Source: CAVVYV01 sp963818205 (lineage in GTDB: Bacteria > Actinomycetota > Thermoleophilia > Solirubrobacterales > 70-9). Taken from it: a DNA stretch of 64,000 bases. The stretch covers positions 124,001-188,000 of the forward strand of contig CAWFRG010000013.1 of assembly GCA_963818205.1 (NCBI GenBank). Direction: 5' to 3'. This document shows, in pieces, positions 9,171 to 19,881 of the stretch (the first letter of the stretch is position 1; each line of letters opens with the position of its first letter). The position numbers were made by a program, and so were the translations under genes. A model generated the notes under the pieces. That model ran no database searches. It had not been told where the DNA came from and worked only from the letters and a program-made list of their open reading frames with translations.

Positions 9171-10987
9171 ATGTCCTCGAGTAGCACAGCGGCGTTCCTG
9201 CGAGGGGTATCGGTACTGTCGAATCTCGACGACGAGCTGCTGGGCCGGCTCGCCTCCGAGATGGACGAGGTCAGGGTGCGGGCCGGTGAATGGCTCGTGC
9301 GCGAGGGCGACGTCGCGGAGAGCCTCTTCCTGATCCGTTCGGGCAGGCTGGAGGTCGTGGCCGAGGGACCGCCCGAGACCTTGATCAGGGTGTTGCGGCG
9401 CGGCGAGGTTCTCGGGGAGCTGGCTCTGTTGACGGACGAGGTGCGCTCGGCTTCGATCCGGGCCCGGCGCGACAGCGAGTTGCTGAAGCTGGGCCGCAAC
9501 CAGTTCGAGGGGCTGATTCAGCGATGCACCGGGCTTCGCTCTCGGCCTGACGCGAGCGATGGGAGCGCAGCTCGCCGCGAGCCGGACGCCCGCCACCGCA
9601 CACCAACCCTCGCGGACGATCGCGGCCCTGCCGCTGGACGAGGGCGCCCCAGTCGCCGAGGCCGCGGAGCTGCTCGCAACCGCGCTGCGCCGACACGGAA
9701 GCGTTGCCAAGCTCGCGCCCGACCCCGGCCGGACGTCCTCGGCGGAGATGACCTCGCTGCTGGAGCGCGCCGAGTCTGAGAACGACCGGGTGGTCCTGGT
9801 CGGGGAGGCCGCGGCGCCCGGGGAGGAGTGGACGGACTTCTGCGTGCGCGAGGCCGACGCCGTCTTCGCGCTCAGCCTGGGCGCGCCCAGCCGGGCCTGG
9901 GTCGATCGGCCCGACGCCCTGCTTGGCTGCGAGCTGGCGGTCCTCGCCCCAGCCGTCTCGGAGGAGGTCCTCGCCGCCCTGCGCCCGCGGGAGGTGCAGG
10001 TCGTCCCCGAGGGCTCCGACCTGCAACCGAGCGTCGATCTCACGCGCACGGCGCCTGGTGGGAAAGGCGATCGGGATCGTCTTCTCCGGTGGCGGCGCCC
10101 GCGCCCTCGCCCACCTTGGAGTGATGGAGGAGCTGCTTGCCGCGGGCGTCGCCATCGATCGCATCGGTGGGGTCAGCCTCGGATCGCTTGTCGGCGCCTG
10201 CTTCGCCGCCGGCCACCCGCCGGAGGAGCTCTCGGAGGCGTTCCGGAAAGGCATCGAGGTCAACCCGACCGGGGACTACACGCTGCCGCTGTTCTCGCTG
10301 ATCCGCGGCCACCGCATCCGCGAGCTGCTACGAGGGTTCTTCGCCGATCAGCGGATCGAGGAGCTGAGGACCCGCTACTTCTGCCTCAGCTGCGATCTGA
10401 TCAGGCGCGAGCCGGTCGTGCACCGTACGGGGCCGCTGCCGGACGCGGTGCTGGCCAGCCTCTCGATCCCGGGCGTCTTCCCACCGATCTCGACCCCGGA
10501 CGGCCGGCTGCTGGTAGACGGAGGCGTGCTCGACAACCTCCCCGTGGGGATCATGGCGCGGCCGGGCGAGGGGCCGGTGATCGCCGTCGACGTGACCGGC
10601 CGGATGGGCGATTTCAGGAAGCCGGTGCGGCCGGGCATCGCGCGCCTGGGCAGGCCAATCCGGCGCTACCTGACCGGGAGCGAGGCCGAGCTGCCCCGCT
10701 TCGGCGAGACCGTGGTGAGAACGGTGACCGTCGGCAGCACCGACACTGTCGAGGCAGCGCGGCGTCACGCCGACCTCGTGATCCAGCCGGACCTCGAGGG
10801 GGTTGGACTGCTCGACTGGCGCCAGCTCGAGCTGGTGAAGGAGGCGGGCCGGGCGGCGACGCGCCGCCTGCTCGAGGATGCTCCCGGCTGGCTCACCGGC
10901 GTCGAGCGCGCCCGACGGCGCGGATACGGCCACAGCCCGCACCGGGGCGGGCGCGGCGGATCAGCCGGAGCGGGGGTCTCCCGATAG
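9171..10987 (+). CDS. NTE-like patatin phospholipase with cyclic nucleotide-binding domain, frameshifted
   Basis: Protein of about 605 residues with three parts. Residues 8-115 form a cNMP-binding domain (LSNLDDELLGRLASEM, GEWLVREGDVAESLFLIRSG, GEVLGELALLTDEVRSASIRA, which includes the GELALL...R phosphate-binding cassette). A middle region resembles the linker/Rossmann-like segment of neuropathy target esterases (IAALPLDEGAPVAEAAELL, WTDFCVREADAVFAL). The C-terminus is a patatin domain with GIVFSGGGARALAHLG, nucleophile GVSLGS and catalytic Asp in LVDGGVLDNLPV. Frameshifts lie near 9535 and 10060. The RBS GGGGAGGAGG precedes the ATG at 9171. It is likely a cyclic-nucleotide-gated lysophospholipase; gating is inferred from the domain only. 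Confidence 0.85.
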
Positions 10988-10996
10988 CCGCGACGG

Positions 10997-13900
10997 ATGC
11001 CATCGGCGGCGGCGCCTGGCGCGGCGGCGCGCGCCGTCGCCGACCACCGTGCTCGCCGTCTCCTCGCTTGGCGTCTTCATGGCGTTCGTCGACGCAACGA
11101 TCGTCAACATCGCCTTCCCCGACATCGCCGAGTCCTTCCCGGACACGAGCATCTCCTCGCTCACCTGGGTCCTCAACGCCTACAACATCGTCTTCGCGGC
11201 GTTCCTGGTCGCCGCCGGCCGGATCGCCGACCTCCTCGGCCGGCGGCGGATCTTCCTCGTCGGGCTCGTCATCTTCACTTTCGCCTCCGTGCTCTGCGCG
11301 GTCGCGCCCTCCGCGAACGCCCTGATCGGGTTCCGGCTGCTGCAGGCGCTGGGGGCGGCATTCGTGGTGCCCGCCTCGCTGGGCCTCGTGCTCCAGGCCT
11401 TTCCGGTCGAGCGCCGGGCGCACGCGGTGGCGCTGCTCTCCGCGGTTGCGGCGCTGGCCGCCGGCGTCGGCCCCTCGCTGGGAGGGCTGCTGGTTGCCGC
11501 CGACAGCTGGCGCCTGGTCTTCCTGGTCAACCTGCCGGTCGGGATCGTCGCCTACGTGCTCTCCCGCCGCCACCTGGTCGAGAGCCGCGAGCCCGGTCGG
11601 CGGCAGATGCCGGACCTGCTCGGGGCCATGATCTTCGCGGTGGCGATCGCCGCGCTGGTGCTGGCGGTCGTCAAGGGCGAGGAATGGGGTTGGGATAGCC
11701 CGCGGATCCTGGGCGCGTTCGCCGTCGCGCTGGCCCTCGGCGCGATCTTCGTTCAGAGGTCGACTTCGCACCGGTCCCCGATGGTCGACCCGGCGCTGCT
11801 GCGGATCCGCACCTTTTCGGTTGCGAATTCGATGACCGTGCTCGCGGCTGCCGGCTTCTTCGGTTACACCCTGATCAACGTCCTCTTCCTCACCCAGGTC
11901 TGGCAGTACTCGGTGCTCGAGGCGGGCCTGGCGATAACGCCCGGGCCGGTCGTCGCGACCGTGATCGCGGGCCCCAGCAGCAAGGTTGCCGAGCGCATCG
12001 GGCATCGCTGGGTGCTCGTCGCCGGCGGCCTGATCTGGGGCCTGGGGCTTATCTGGTTCATCGAGAGGGCGGCGCTTGAGCCTGACTTCCTCGGCGTCTG
12101 GCTTCCCGGGATGATCATCCTCGGAATCGGGGCCGGGATCCTCTTCCCCAACCTGAGCGCGACGGCCGTCGCCTCCGTTCCCGGCGAGGCCTTCGCCACC
12201 GCGACCGGGATCAACTCCGTGCTTCGCCAGGTGGGTGCCGCGCTCGGCGTGGCGGCCGTGATCGCGATCCTCGGCACCCCCAATCCGCTCGACCCTTCTG
12301 CGGTGGAAAGCGCCTTCGACAACGCCTGGACGTTCTCCGCCATCTGCCTGCTGCTGGCGGGAATCGGCTGTGTCGGCGTCAGCCGCCTTCGCAGCGAGGA
12401 TGACGTCAGGCAGTCTCCCTCGCTCGGCTCTGCCGCCCGCCTGATTCTCGGCAGAGAAGGCCCCGCTCGGGAGGCCGCTCCCATCGCGCCAGCGCCGATC
12501 CGCCGGAGGTTCGTTCCCGAGAAGCCGCCCGAGCCGCGACCGGAATCCGCCGCCGACTTCCTTGCGCGTGCGCCGATCTTCGCCGACCTGCCGAGGGAGA
12601 TGCGGGAGAAGATCGCCGGGAGCGCCAGCGAGCTGCACGTGCCGGCCGGGGAATGGCTCTTCCGCGAGGGCGACGAGGGAGACGCCCTCTATGTGATCCG
12701 CGCCGGCCGGCTCGAGGTGGTCGCGGGTGACGGAGACGGCTCTGTGATGCGGGTGCTCGGTCGCGGAGCGGCGCTGGGCGAGCTGGCGCTGCTCACCTCG
12801 TCGCCCCGTTCGGCCTCGGCCCGTGCGGCGCGCGACACCGATCTGATCGCGATCGATCGCGAGGACTTCCAGCAGTTGCTCGAGGAAGCGCCCGAGGTAG
12901 CGCTGGCGTTGACCCGGACGTTGGGCGCCCAGCTCCGAGACAGTGTCGGGGTGATTCCCCAGGCACGCGGGTCTGCCGGTGACCATCGCCCTCGTCCCCC
13001 TCGATCAGCGGGTGCCGCTCACCGAGCTGGGCAGGCACCTGGCCGACGCGCTTGGCCGCTGGGCGCGCGTGGATCTGCTTGGCCCGGAGGCTGCCCCGCC
13101 GAGCGGTCAGGAGCCGGTGACGGTCTTCGCGCCCCTCCTCGACCGGGCCGAGGCGACCAATGATCAGGTCGTGCTGGTCGCCGGCCCCACCTCCGCCGCG
13201 GATCCCTGGACCCAGTTCTGCCTGCAACAGGCCGATCGCATCCTCGCCGTCGGCAGCGGTGGCAAGCCGCCGCCTGCCGAGCGGCGGCGCCCCGAGCTCC
13301 AGGGATGCGATCTGGTGGCGTGGGACGTCGCCGAGGGATCGGGCGCGCTCTCGGCCTGGGCGGAGGCCCTAGATCCGATTGAGACCCACGCGGTCCGGGC
13401 GGAGAGCGGCGATGCCGACGTAGAGCGCATCGCCCGCCGCCTGGCTGGCCAATCCCTCGGGATCGTCCTCTCGGGCGGGGGCGCCAGGGCCTTCTCGCAC
13501 ATCGGCGTGCTCGAGGAGCTCGAGGCAAGCGGGCTGGAGATCGACCGGGTCGCCGGGGTGAGCATGGGGGCGTTCATCGGCGGGATGTTCGCGATGGGCA
13601 TGACCGCGGACGAGATCGACGCTCGCTGCTACGACGAATGGATCCGGCGGCGCCCCCTGGGCGACTACACGCTGCCTCGATATTCACTGATTCGCGGCGA
13701 CCGCGCCAAGGCAATGTTGCGGAGGACCTTCGGAGCGGTCTCGATCGAGGAGCTCCGCCGCGGCTTCATCAGCGGCGCGGCCGAGCTCCGCAGCGGCGAG
13801 CTCGTCGTCCATCGCTGGGGGCAGCTCTGGGACGCGGTGGGCACGAGCTTCGCGATTCCGGTAATCGGCGCCCGCACAGGTGCGCGGCCGGCGGATCCTG

Positions 13901-14280
13901 GTTGACGGCTCGCTGGTCGACAACCTGCCGGTCGCCGAGATGGCCTCCCTGGGCGAGGGCCCGATCATCGCCGTGGACGTGAAGGCCACCGTGGAGCGGC
14001 GCCGGCCGTCCTGCCCGGCAGCGGGCGACGGGGGAGGACGGCGACGCCCTCGGAAGGGGAGCTTCGTACCCCGAGCCTGGGCGAGACGCTGGCGCGCGTC
14101 CTGCTCCTGGGGAGCTCGAACACCTCGGAGAGCGCCCGCCGCCACGCCGACTGGATCATCACTCCCCGCGCGGAGGGCGTCGGCCTACTCGAGTTCCATC
14201 AGCTGGACCAGGCTCGGGAGGCGGGAAGGGCCGCGGCGCGCGAGGCGCTCGAGAACGCCCCGGCGAGCATCCTCGTCTGA
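10997..14280 (+). CDS. MFS transporter-cNMP-binding-patatin (NTE-like) fusion, frameshifted
   Basis: One very long gene encodes an N-terminal DHA2-type MFS transporter (AFVDATIVNIAFPDI, GRIADLLGRRRIFLVGL, about 14 helices). A cNMP-binding domain follows at about 12540-12910 (GEWLFREGDEGDALYVI, LGELALLTSSPRSASARA), then an NTE-type middle segment (WTQFCLQQADRILAV) and a patatin domain (GIVLSGGGARAFSHIG, nucleophile GVSMGA, Asp in ILVDGSLVDNLPV). Breaks are near 12975, 13880 and 14015; after the last the frame continues through RHADWIITPRAEGVG to the stop at 14280. The start is uncertain: ATG 10997 needs one small indel near 11035, GTG 11046 does not. The architecture is comparable to mycobacterial Rv3728/Rv3239c proteins. 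Patatin and cNMP parts are paralogous to the upstream gene. Confidence 0.82.
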
Positions 14281-14321
14281 CGCTTTATCCGCTCGTCTGA
14301 CGCGGCGGCGATCAGGTGCCG

Positions 14322-16138
14322 TTAGGCCTGAGCCGCCTTCGGCTGCTCGCGCTGGGGCGGCGCTTGGTACTGGGTGCTCGGGAGCGACCAGATCTTGATC
14401 GTGCCCCTGCGCCCGCGCACGTCGAACTCGCCCACCTGCTCCAGCCCCTCCGGCTCAGTCCTGCAGCGCCTCGCGAGTGGAGTCCGAGATGTAGAGCTGC
14501 CAGGGCGTGCCCTTGGTCATTCCCTCGATGCGGGCCGCGGTGTTGGTGGTGTCGCCGATCGCGGTGTAATCGAGGCGCTGGCGGGAGCCGACGTTGCCGA
14601 CCATCACCGGCCCGCTGTTGAGGCCGATGCCGATCTGGAACTCCTCCGCGACGCCCCGCTCTCGCATCCACTCGTTGAACCGCGGCAGCCTCTCCGCCAG
14701 CATCTCCTGGGCAGACGCGAGGGCGCGGTCGGCGTGGTCGGGGTATTCGATCGGGGCGCCGTAGACGGCCATGATCCCGTCACCGATGAAGGAGATCAGG
14801 GTGCCGCCGTGACCCATCACCGCCTCGGTCATCTCCTCGTGGTAGCGGTTGAGGATCTCGAGCACCTCGGCCGGATCGCGCGTCTCGGAGAAGGTGGTGA
14901 AGCCGCGGATGTCGCTGAAGAGGACGGTGAGGACCATGCGGCGACCGCCCAGGCGCAGGTCCTCGTCGGTCCGCGCCAGCACCTCGCCCACCACCTGCTC
15001 GGGGACGAACCGAGCGAACGTGTCACGCACCCGCTGGCGCTCGAAGGCCTCGAGCAGGTAGTTGACGCCGAGCGAGCCGACGATCCCGATTCCCAGGGCG
15101 AGGAGCGGATAGACGATCGGCCAGATGTGGCCGTCGTTGAAGGCGAGCTGGGCGGCGATCAGGTAGAGGGCGCCGACGCCCAGCGCCAGGGCGAGGGCGC
15201 GAAGGTTGGGCAGCCGGTAGCTCGCCGCCGGGGCGACCAAGCCCAGCAAGGTGATCAGGATGAGGTCCAGGCCGAGCGGGACAGACTGGAGCGGGAACCC
15301 GCTCGAGGGCCGTGGCGATCCCGTTCGCCCCAGTCTCGGGGCCCGACATCGGAGCGTCCCCGCCGGCGGTCGAGGTCTTGGTGATGTCCTTGAGGCTCGG
15401 ATCGGAGGCGCCGACGACCACGATCTTGTCCTTGAAGAACGCCGGATCGACATCGCCGTTGAGGACATGGGAAAACGACTCTGAGGGGTAGGTTCCGGCA
15501 GGCCCGGCGAAGTCGATCCAGGCGCGCTCCCCGCCAAGATCGCCCTCGTCTATCTGCCCGCCCTCGGCGACCTCGGCGGTGACGAACGGAAACGTCTTCA
15601 TGCCGCCCACTGACAGCGGCAGGCGGCGCCGGACGCCATCGGAGTCTTCTCCGATCTGGGTGTTGCCCGCCCGAGCGCCGATCTGGTCGAGGATCTGCTG
15701 ACCGCCGAAAACCCCGCTCTCGCCGAGCGCGTTGGGCTGCGAGTCGGCGAGCACCACACGGTCCGGTCCCGCTTGGGCGACTGAGGTGATCAGGGCGTTG
15801 TCCTCCCGTGCCTCGGTTCGCTCCCGGAACTCGACGTCGTAGGCGATTGCCTTCGCCCCCGCGGCATCGAGCGTGTCGATCACCTGGCCGTGGAGGGAGC
15901 GCGGATACGGGAATCGGACGTTGAGCTCGTTCGAGGTGACGTCGTCGATCAGCACCAGGACGATGTCGTCGCGCGGCTCCTCATCACCGCGGATCGAAAA
16001 ACGGCTGTCCACCGAGCCCAGCTCGGTCTCGTGCATGACCCCGGTGGCGTAGAAGAGAACACCGATCGCCACGGCGGCAACGCCGACGGCGGCCAGCAGC
16101 AGCCGCCGGGTCCGGTTGCCACCTCCGAGCACGATCAC
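14322..16138 (-). CDS. CHASE2-domain class III adenylate/guanylate cyclase, frameshifted
   Basis: Membrane receptor cyclase. GTG 16138 starts an N-terminal helix (RRLLLAAVGVAAVAIGVLFYA), then an extracellular CHASE2 domain (SVDSRFSIRG, IVLVLIDDVTSNEL, PYPRSLHGQVIDTL, AIAYDVEF, KDKIVVVGASDPSLKD). Three or so transmembrane helices follow, then a short signalling helix (FERQRVRDTFARFVPEQVV) and the catalytic domain. In the catalytic domain the metal-binding Asp is in LTVLFSDIRGFTTFSE, the second Asp in SFIGDGIMAVYGAP, and transition-state residues lie around NTAARIEG. The frame changes near 15290 and again near 14455; after the latter the tail EFDVRGRRGTIKIWSL leads to the stop at 14322. It is convergent with the two cNMP-binding genes. 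The purine specificity is not certain. Confidence 0.85.
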
Positions 16139-16166
16139 CCGTCCGTTTCCAGGTCCGCGAGCGGGA

Positions 16167-16580
16167 TCACGAAAGCCCCGCCTCGCGCCTGGCGCTGTCC
16201 CGGTCGCGGAAGGCGGAGACCGTCGCCGCCCTGCCGTCCTCGATCTTCCAGACGTGGCCGAACTCGCCGCTCAGGGGCATGCGGCTGAGCCGGCCCCGCG
16301 CGTGGATGATGCCGAGCACGACCACCCTGCCGCCGGCTGCATCGATGAACTCGTCGGCGTCGTAGCGGAACTCACTGAAGTCCTGCTCCAGCGCCTGGCT
16401 GAACTCCGCCAGGCCCTCGACTCCCTCGACCACCCGCTCGCCGAGCTCGGGCGAGAGGCGGGATTGGAACCCGGAGGAGACGAGGCCGGCCAGCTCCCCG
16501 AAGCCGGCACGGCGGCTGCCGACCCCGACCCAGTCGAAGCCGTAGATCCGCCGAACCAGCTCGACCTCTCCTTCTCCCAC
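16167..16580 (-). CDS. NTF2/SnoaL-like protein
   Basis: A 137-residue protein. GTG 16580 is the chosen start (GEGEVELVRRIYGF). The sequence has the NTF2-like fold pattern: an N-terminal helix pair, an EFSQALEQDFSEFRYDADEF helix-strand, DAAGGRVVVLGIIHARGRLS and EFGHVWKIEDGRAATVSAF. SnoaL-like proteins often bind small molecules or act as cyclases/isomerases, but no catalytic residues can be assigned. It lies directly downstream of another NTF2-containing gene, separated by 14 bases. Confidence 0.65.
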   Translation of the reverse strand: MGEGEVELVRRIYGFDWVGVGSRRAGFGELAGLVSSGFQSRLSPELGERVVEGVEGLAEFSQALEQDFSEFRYDADEFIDAAGGRVVVLGIIHARGRLSRMPLSGEFGHVWKIEDGRAATVSAFRDRDSARREAGLS

Positions 16581-16594
16581 GGCCGCAGTATCCC

Positions 16595-17486
16595 TCAGGC
16601 GTCGGCCCCCGTGGCGGGGGCTCCCTCGGTTCCAGGCGGCCAGAACGGCCACTCCTCGAAGTGGATGCAGCGCCCATCCGGCGTCGAGGCGCACGATCCA
16701 GAGGTCGCGGTACAGCTTCTCCTTCGGTGGCCCGTAGCGGACCTCGACCCTGACCACGGCGGTGTCCGCTTCGACGGCGACGACCTCGCTGTTCATCGCG
16801 AAAGACTCGTCGGGGCCGAGGCGCTCCGACTCCCACATCGAGGCGATCGCCGCGAGCCCGCGATGCGGCCCCTCGAACGGGGAGGTGGAGTAGGTGGCGT
16901 CCTCGCTGAAGAGCTCGGAGAGCGGGCCGGCCCCATCGGTTCGCCAGGCCCGCTCGTAGTCGGTCACCCACTGGCGGATCTGGGCGCGGCTCACCGTCGC
17001 CCGCGTCCCTTCGGCCCGGCGGCGCACCGCCGAGAGGATCCGGCGCACAACCAGGAGGTGGCCGCGGCTGCCGATCACGAGCGCTCGATAGACGCGTCCC
17101 TTCATCCCTGGGAACTCCGCCCTCGTTTCGGCGCGAAGCCGTGCGCGCCCGGTGCCGAGCTCGTCGAGGCGGAAGACGAGCGCGTAGCGGGAGAAGCGAT
17201 GCTCTCCGAGGAGGGCGAGGACCGAGGGCCGGATCGAGCGCGAGACGATGAAGCCGGGCAGGGTCGAGCCGATCACGGTGGGCTCACCGCGGGCCTCGGT
17301 GAAGGCATCGCCGAGCAGCTTTGAGAATCGGGCCGACCGCCGGGTGTTGAGGATCCGTGGCAGGGTCGCCGCCAGCGCCTCCCAGACCTGATCGGCGTCG
17401 GCGGCGATCTCGACGCCGTGCTCGTCCACCGGCGGCAAGGAGTCGACCGGGACCTCGATCGCCCGCTGGCCGGTGGGTGTGTCCAT
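16595..17486 (-). CDS. SRPBCC-like plus NTF2/SnoaL-like two-domain protein, frameshifted at 3' end
   Basis: ATG 17486. Residues 20-165 resemble a START/SRPBCC fold (VEIAADADQVWEALAATLP, TLPGFIVSRSIRPSVLAL, RYALVFRLDELG, FPGMKGRVYRALVIGS). Residues 180-297 are an NTF2/SnoaL-like domain (WVTDYERAWRTDGAGPLSEL, TYSTSPFEGPHRGLAAI, WIVRLDADGRCIHFEEWPFW). The last motif appears only if one extra G near 16671 is ignored; then the gene stops at 16595 instead of running into the next one. It starts 9 bases after the E2 stop. The function is unknown. Confidence 0.6.
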
Positions 17487-17494
17487 GACCGGAG

Positions 17495-18895
17495 TCAGAG
17501 CGCGAGCGCGATCGGTTCCTCTAGCAGCGCTCGGACGCGCCTGAGGAAGACGGCTCCGTCGGCGCCGTAGAGAATTCGGTGGTCGCAAGCGAGGGTGACT
17601 CCCATCATTTGGCGGGCCTCGATCGAGCCATCGTCGGTGACCACCGGCTTCGCCTTCAGCTCGCCGACCGAGAGGATCCCGGCCTGCGGGGTGTTGATCA
17701 CCGCGTGGAAGTTGGAGATCCCGTACATGCCCAGGTTCGAGACCGTGAAGGTTGCGCCGGAGAGCTCGGGTGGGGTGATCGACCCATCGCGGACACGGGA
17801 GGCGAGCGCCTTGGTCTCTGCCGAGATCTGGCGCAGGCCCTTGAGATCGGCGTCGAAGACCGTGGGAACGATCAGCGCATCGGGAGCGGCGACGGCGACG
17901 CCGACGTTGACGCGGGAGTAGAACTCGAAGTGTCCGTCCCGATAGGCCGCGTTCGCCCGCGGGTGCTCGCGGAGCCCGAGGGCGCACGCCTTGACGACCA
18001 TGTCATTGAAGGTCGGCACGACCTCCCCCTCCGCGGCCATCTCCTTCAGGCGCTTGCGCCCTTCGAACGCCGCGCTCATGTCGACCTCGGCCTGGAGGTA
18101 GAAGTGCGGCGCCGTCGCCTTCGACTCCGCCATCCGCCTGGCGATCGTCTGCTGGACCTTGGTCGGCTCGACCACCTCGACCTGCCCCTTTGCGGTCTCG
18201 GGCTTCTCCCGCACGCCGGGAGTGGGGCCTGCCGGCGCGGCGGCCGGCGGTGCGGCCGGTGGCGCCGCGGCGGGCGGGGCTGCGGCGGATGGGGCTCCGG
18301 CCTGAGTTACCGCGGGCTCCCCGCGCTCGGCCGCCCGCTCGACGTCCGCCTTGACGATCCGCCCCCCCGGCCCCGAGCCGCTCAGCGCCTGGAGATCGAG
18401 ACCCTTCTCGCGCGCGATCCGCCGCGCAATCGGCGACGCCTTCACTTTCCCGTCCCCCTCGGCCTGCGAGGTGGACGGCGCCGGGGAGGGAGTCGCCGCA
18501 GCCACAGGGGAGGTGGGGGGCGCTGACTCAGCGCGCTCCCGCCGTTCGATCGCCGGCTCAGCTGCGGCTGGGGTCCCACCGTCGGATTCGTCGCCGGCCC
18601 CGCGCGCTGAGGCGGTGCCCCCCGACTCCCCCGTCCCTGCACCGTCACCTCCAACCTCGGCCGCCTCGCCGACCCGCGCGATCGCCTCGCCGATCGGCAG
18701 CGTGTCTCCCTCCTGAGCGACGATCTCGACCAGCGTCCCGGCGCTGTCGGCCTCGTAGACCATGTTCGCCTTGTCGGTCTCGATCTCGACCAGCTCGTCC
18801 CCGACCGAGACCTCGTCGCCGACTGACTTCAACCACTTGAGGATCGTCCCCTCCTCCATCGAGTCGGAGAGGCGGGGCATCACAACATCCGCCAT
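17495..18895 (-). CDS. pdhC: 2-oxoacid dehydrogenase E2 (dihydrolipoamide acyltransferase)
   Basis: A 466-residue E2 core subunit that moves acyl groups from E1 to CoA. The N-terminal lipoyl domain (residues 1-78) carries the lipoylated lysine in VEIETDKANMVYE. An Ala/Pro/Gly/Ser hinge is followed by an E3/E1-binding domain (ASPIARRIAREKGLDL, GSGPGGRIVKADVE), a second Ala/Pro hinge and the catalytic domain (QTIARRMAESKATAPHFYL, FTVSNLGMYGI). The catalytic motif is DHRILYGADGA rather than the common DHRxxDG; His and Gly are kept but the Asp is Tyr here. The frame is intact. The ATG start overlaps the E1-beta stop by one base. It needs lipoate made by lipA/lipB in this window. The acyl substrate (pyruvate or branched-chain) is not settled by sequence. 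Confidence 0.93.
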   Translation of the reverse strand: MADVVMPRLSDSMEEGTILKWLKSVGDEVSVGDELVEIETDKANMVYEADSAGTLVEIVAQEGDTLPIGEAIARVGEAAEVGGDGAGTGESGGTASARGAGDESDGGTPAAAEPAIERRERAESAPPTSPVAAATPSPAPSTSQAEGDGKVKASPIARRIAREKGLDLQALSGSGPGGRIVKADVERAAERGEPAVTQAGAPSAAAPPAAAPPAAPPAAAPAGPTPGVREKPETAKGQVEVVEPTKVQQTIARRMAESKATAPHFYLQAEVDMSAAFEGRKRLKEMAAEGEVVPTFNDMVVKACALGLREHPRANAAYRDGHFEFYSRVNVGVAVAAPDALIVPTVFDADLKGLRQISAETKALASRVRDGSITPPELSGATFTVSNLGMYGISNFHAVINTPQAGILSVGELKAKPVVTDDGSIEARQMMGVTLACDHRILYGADGAVFLRRVRALLEEPIALAL

Positions 18896-19881
18896 CAGAG
18901 ACTCCCCTCCAGGGTGGCGAGCGCCGCGCTGACTACGTGCTCGGCGTGGGGGATCGCCGCCTGCTCGAGGCGCTTCGAGTAGGGCATGTGGACGTCTGCC
19001 CCGGTCACCCGCTGCACCGGGGCGTCGAGGTGGTCGAAGGCCTGCTCGGTGATCAGCGCCGCGAGGTTTGCTCCCACGCCGCCATGCGGCCAGCCCTCCT
19101 CGACGATCACCGCCCGGTTGGTCTTCCGAACAGACTCGAGGATCGTGTCGAGGTCGAGCGGCCGCAGCGTCCGGGGGTCGATCACCTCGGCATCGGCGCC
19201 ATGCTCGTTGGCGAGCGTCTTCGCCGCCTCCTCCGCGGTCTCGGCCATCCGCAGGATTCCGATGATCGTGACGTCCGACCCCTCACGGCGCACCGCTGCC
19301 TTGCCGAACTCGAGGATCTCGCCGTTCTCGGGAACCTCTCCGCGGGAGCCGTAGAGGCTCTCGTGCTCGATGAAGATCACCGGGTTGTCGTCCCGGATCG
19401 CCGCCTTCAGCAGTCCCTTGGCGTCCGCCGGCGTCGAGGGGCAGGCGACGAGCAGGCCCGGGATCTGCAGGTACATCGCTTCGAGGCTGTGGGAGTGGGT
19501 TGGACCGAGTTGGTGGCCGCCGCCGCCGGGCATCCGAATCACCAACGGCACCCGCACCTGCCCCCCGAACATGTAGGGGATCGCGGCCGCGTGGTTGACG
19601 ATCTGGTCCATCGCCAGCAGCGAGAAGTTGACGGTCATCAGCTCGACGATCGGCCGAAGGCCGGCCATCGCCGCGCCGACGCCGGTGCCGACGATCGTGT
19701 TCTCCGAGATCGGGGTGTCGCGCACCCGCTTCTCCCCGAACTCGTCGAGCAGGCCCTCGGTCACCTTGAATGCCCCCTGGAAGACGCCGACGTCCTCTCC
19801 CATCACGAAGACGGCCTCGTCGTTGCGCATCTCCTCAGCCATCGCGTCGCGCAGCGCCTCTCGCATCCGCACCGTCGCCAT
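18895..19881 (-). CDS. pdhB: 2-oxoacid dehydrogenase E1 beta subunit (transketolase-like)
   Basis: A 328-residue beta subunit of the heterotetrameric E1. It starts MATVRMREALRDAMAEEM. Family motifs include the TPP-activating Glu region (GEDVGVFQGAFKVTEGL, DTPISENTIVGTGVGAA), ELMTVNFSLLAMDQIVNHAA, RMPGGGGHQLGPTHSHSLEA and the C-terminal transketolase domain (DPRTLRPLDLDTILESV, VEEGWPHGGVG). The frame is intact. Its start overlaps the E1-alpha stop and its stop overlaps the E2 start, so E1a-E1b-E2 are tightly coupled in translation. Confidence 0.95.
   Translation of the reverse strand: MATVRMREALRDAMAEEMRNDEAVFVMGEDVGVFQGAFKVTEGLLDEFGEKRVRDTPISENTIVGTGVGAAMAGLRPIVELMTVNFSLLAMDQIVNHAAAIPYMFGGQVRVPLVIRMPGGGGHQLGPTHSHSLEAMYLQIPGLLVACPSTPADAKGLLKAAIRDDNPVIFIEHESLYGSRGEVPENGEILEFGKAAVRREGSDVTIIGILRMAETAEEAAKTLANEHGADAEVIDPRTLRPLDLDTILESVRKTNRAVIVEEGWPHGGVGANLAALITEQAFDHLDAPVQRVTGADVHMPYSKRLEQAAIPHAEHVVSAALATLEGSL

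Noticed and set aside
10893..12986. 697-codon minus-strand open frame opposite the MFS-cNMP gene
   Set aside because: Its Asp/Arg/Glu/Gln-rich composition mirrors the real gene on the other strand and shows no domain; it is an antisense shadow.
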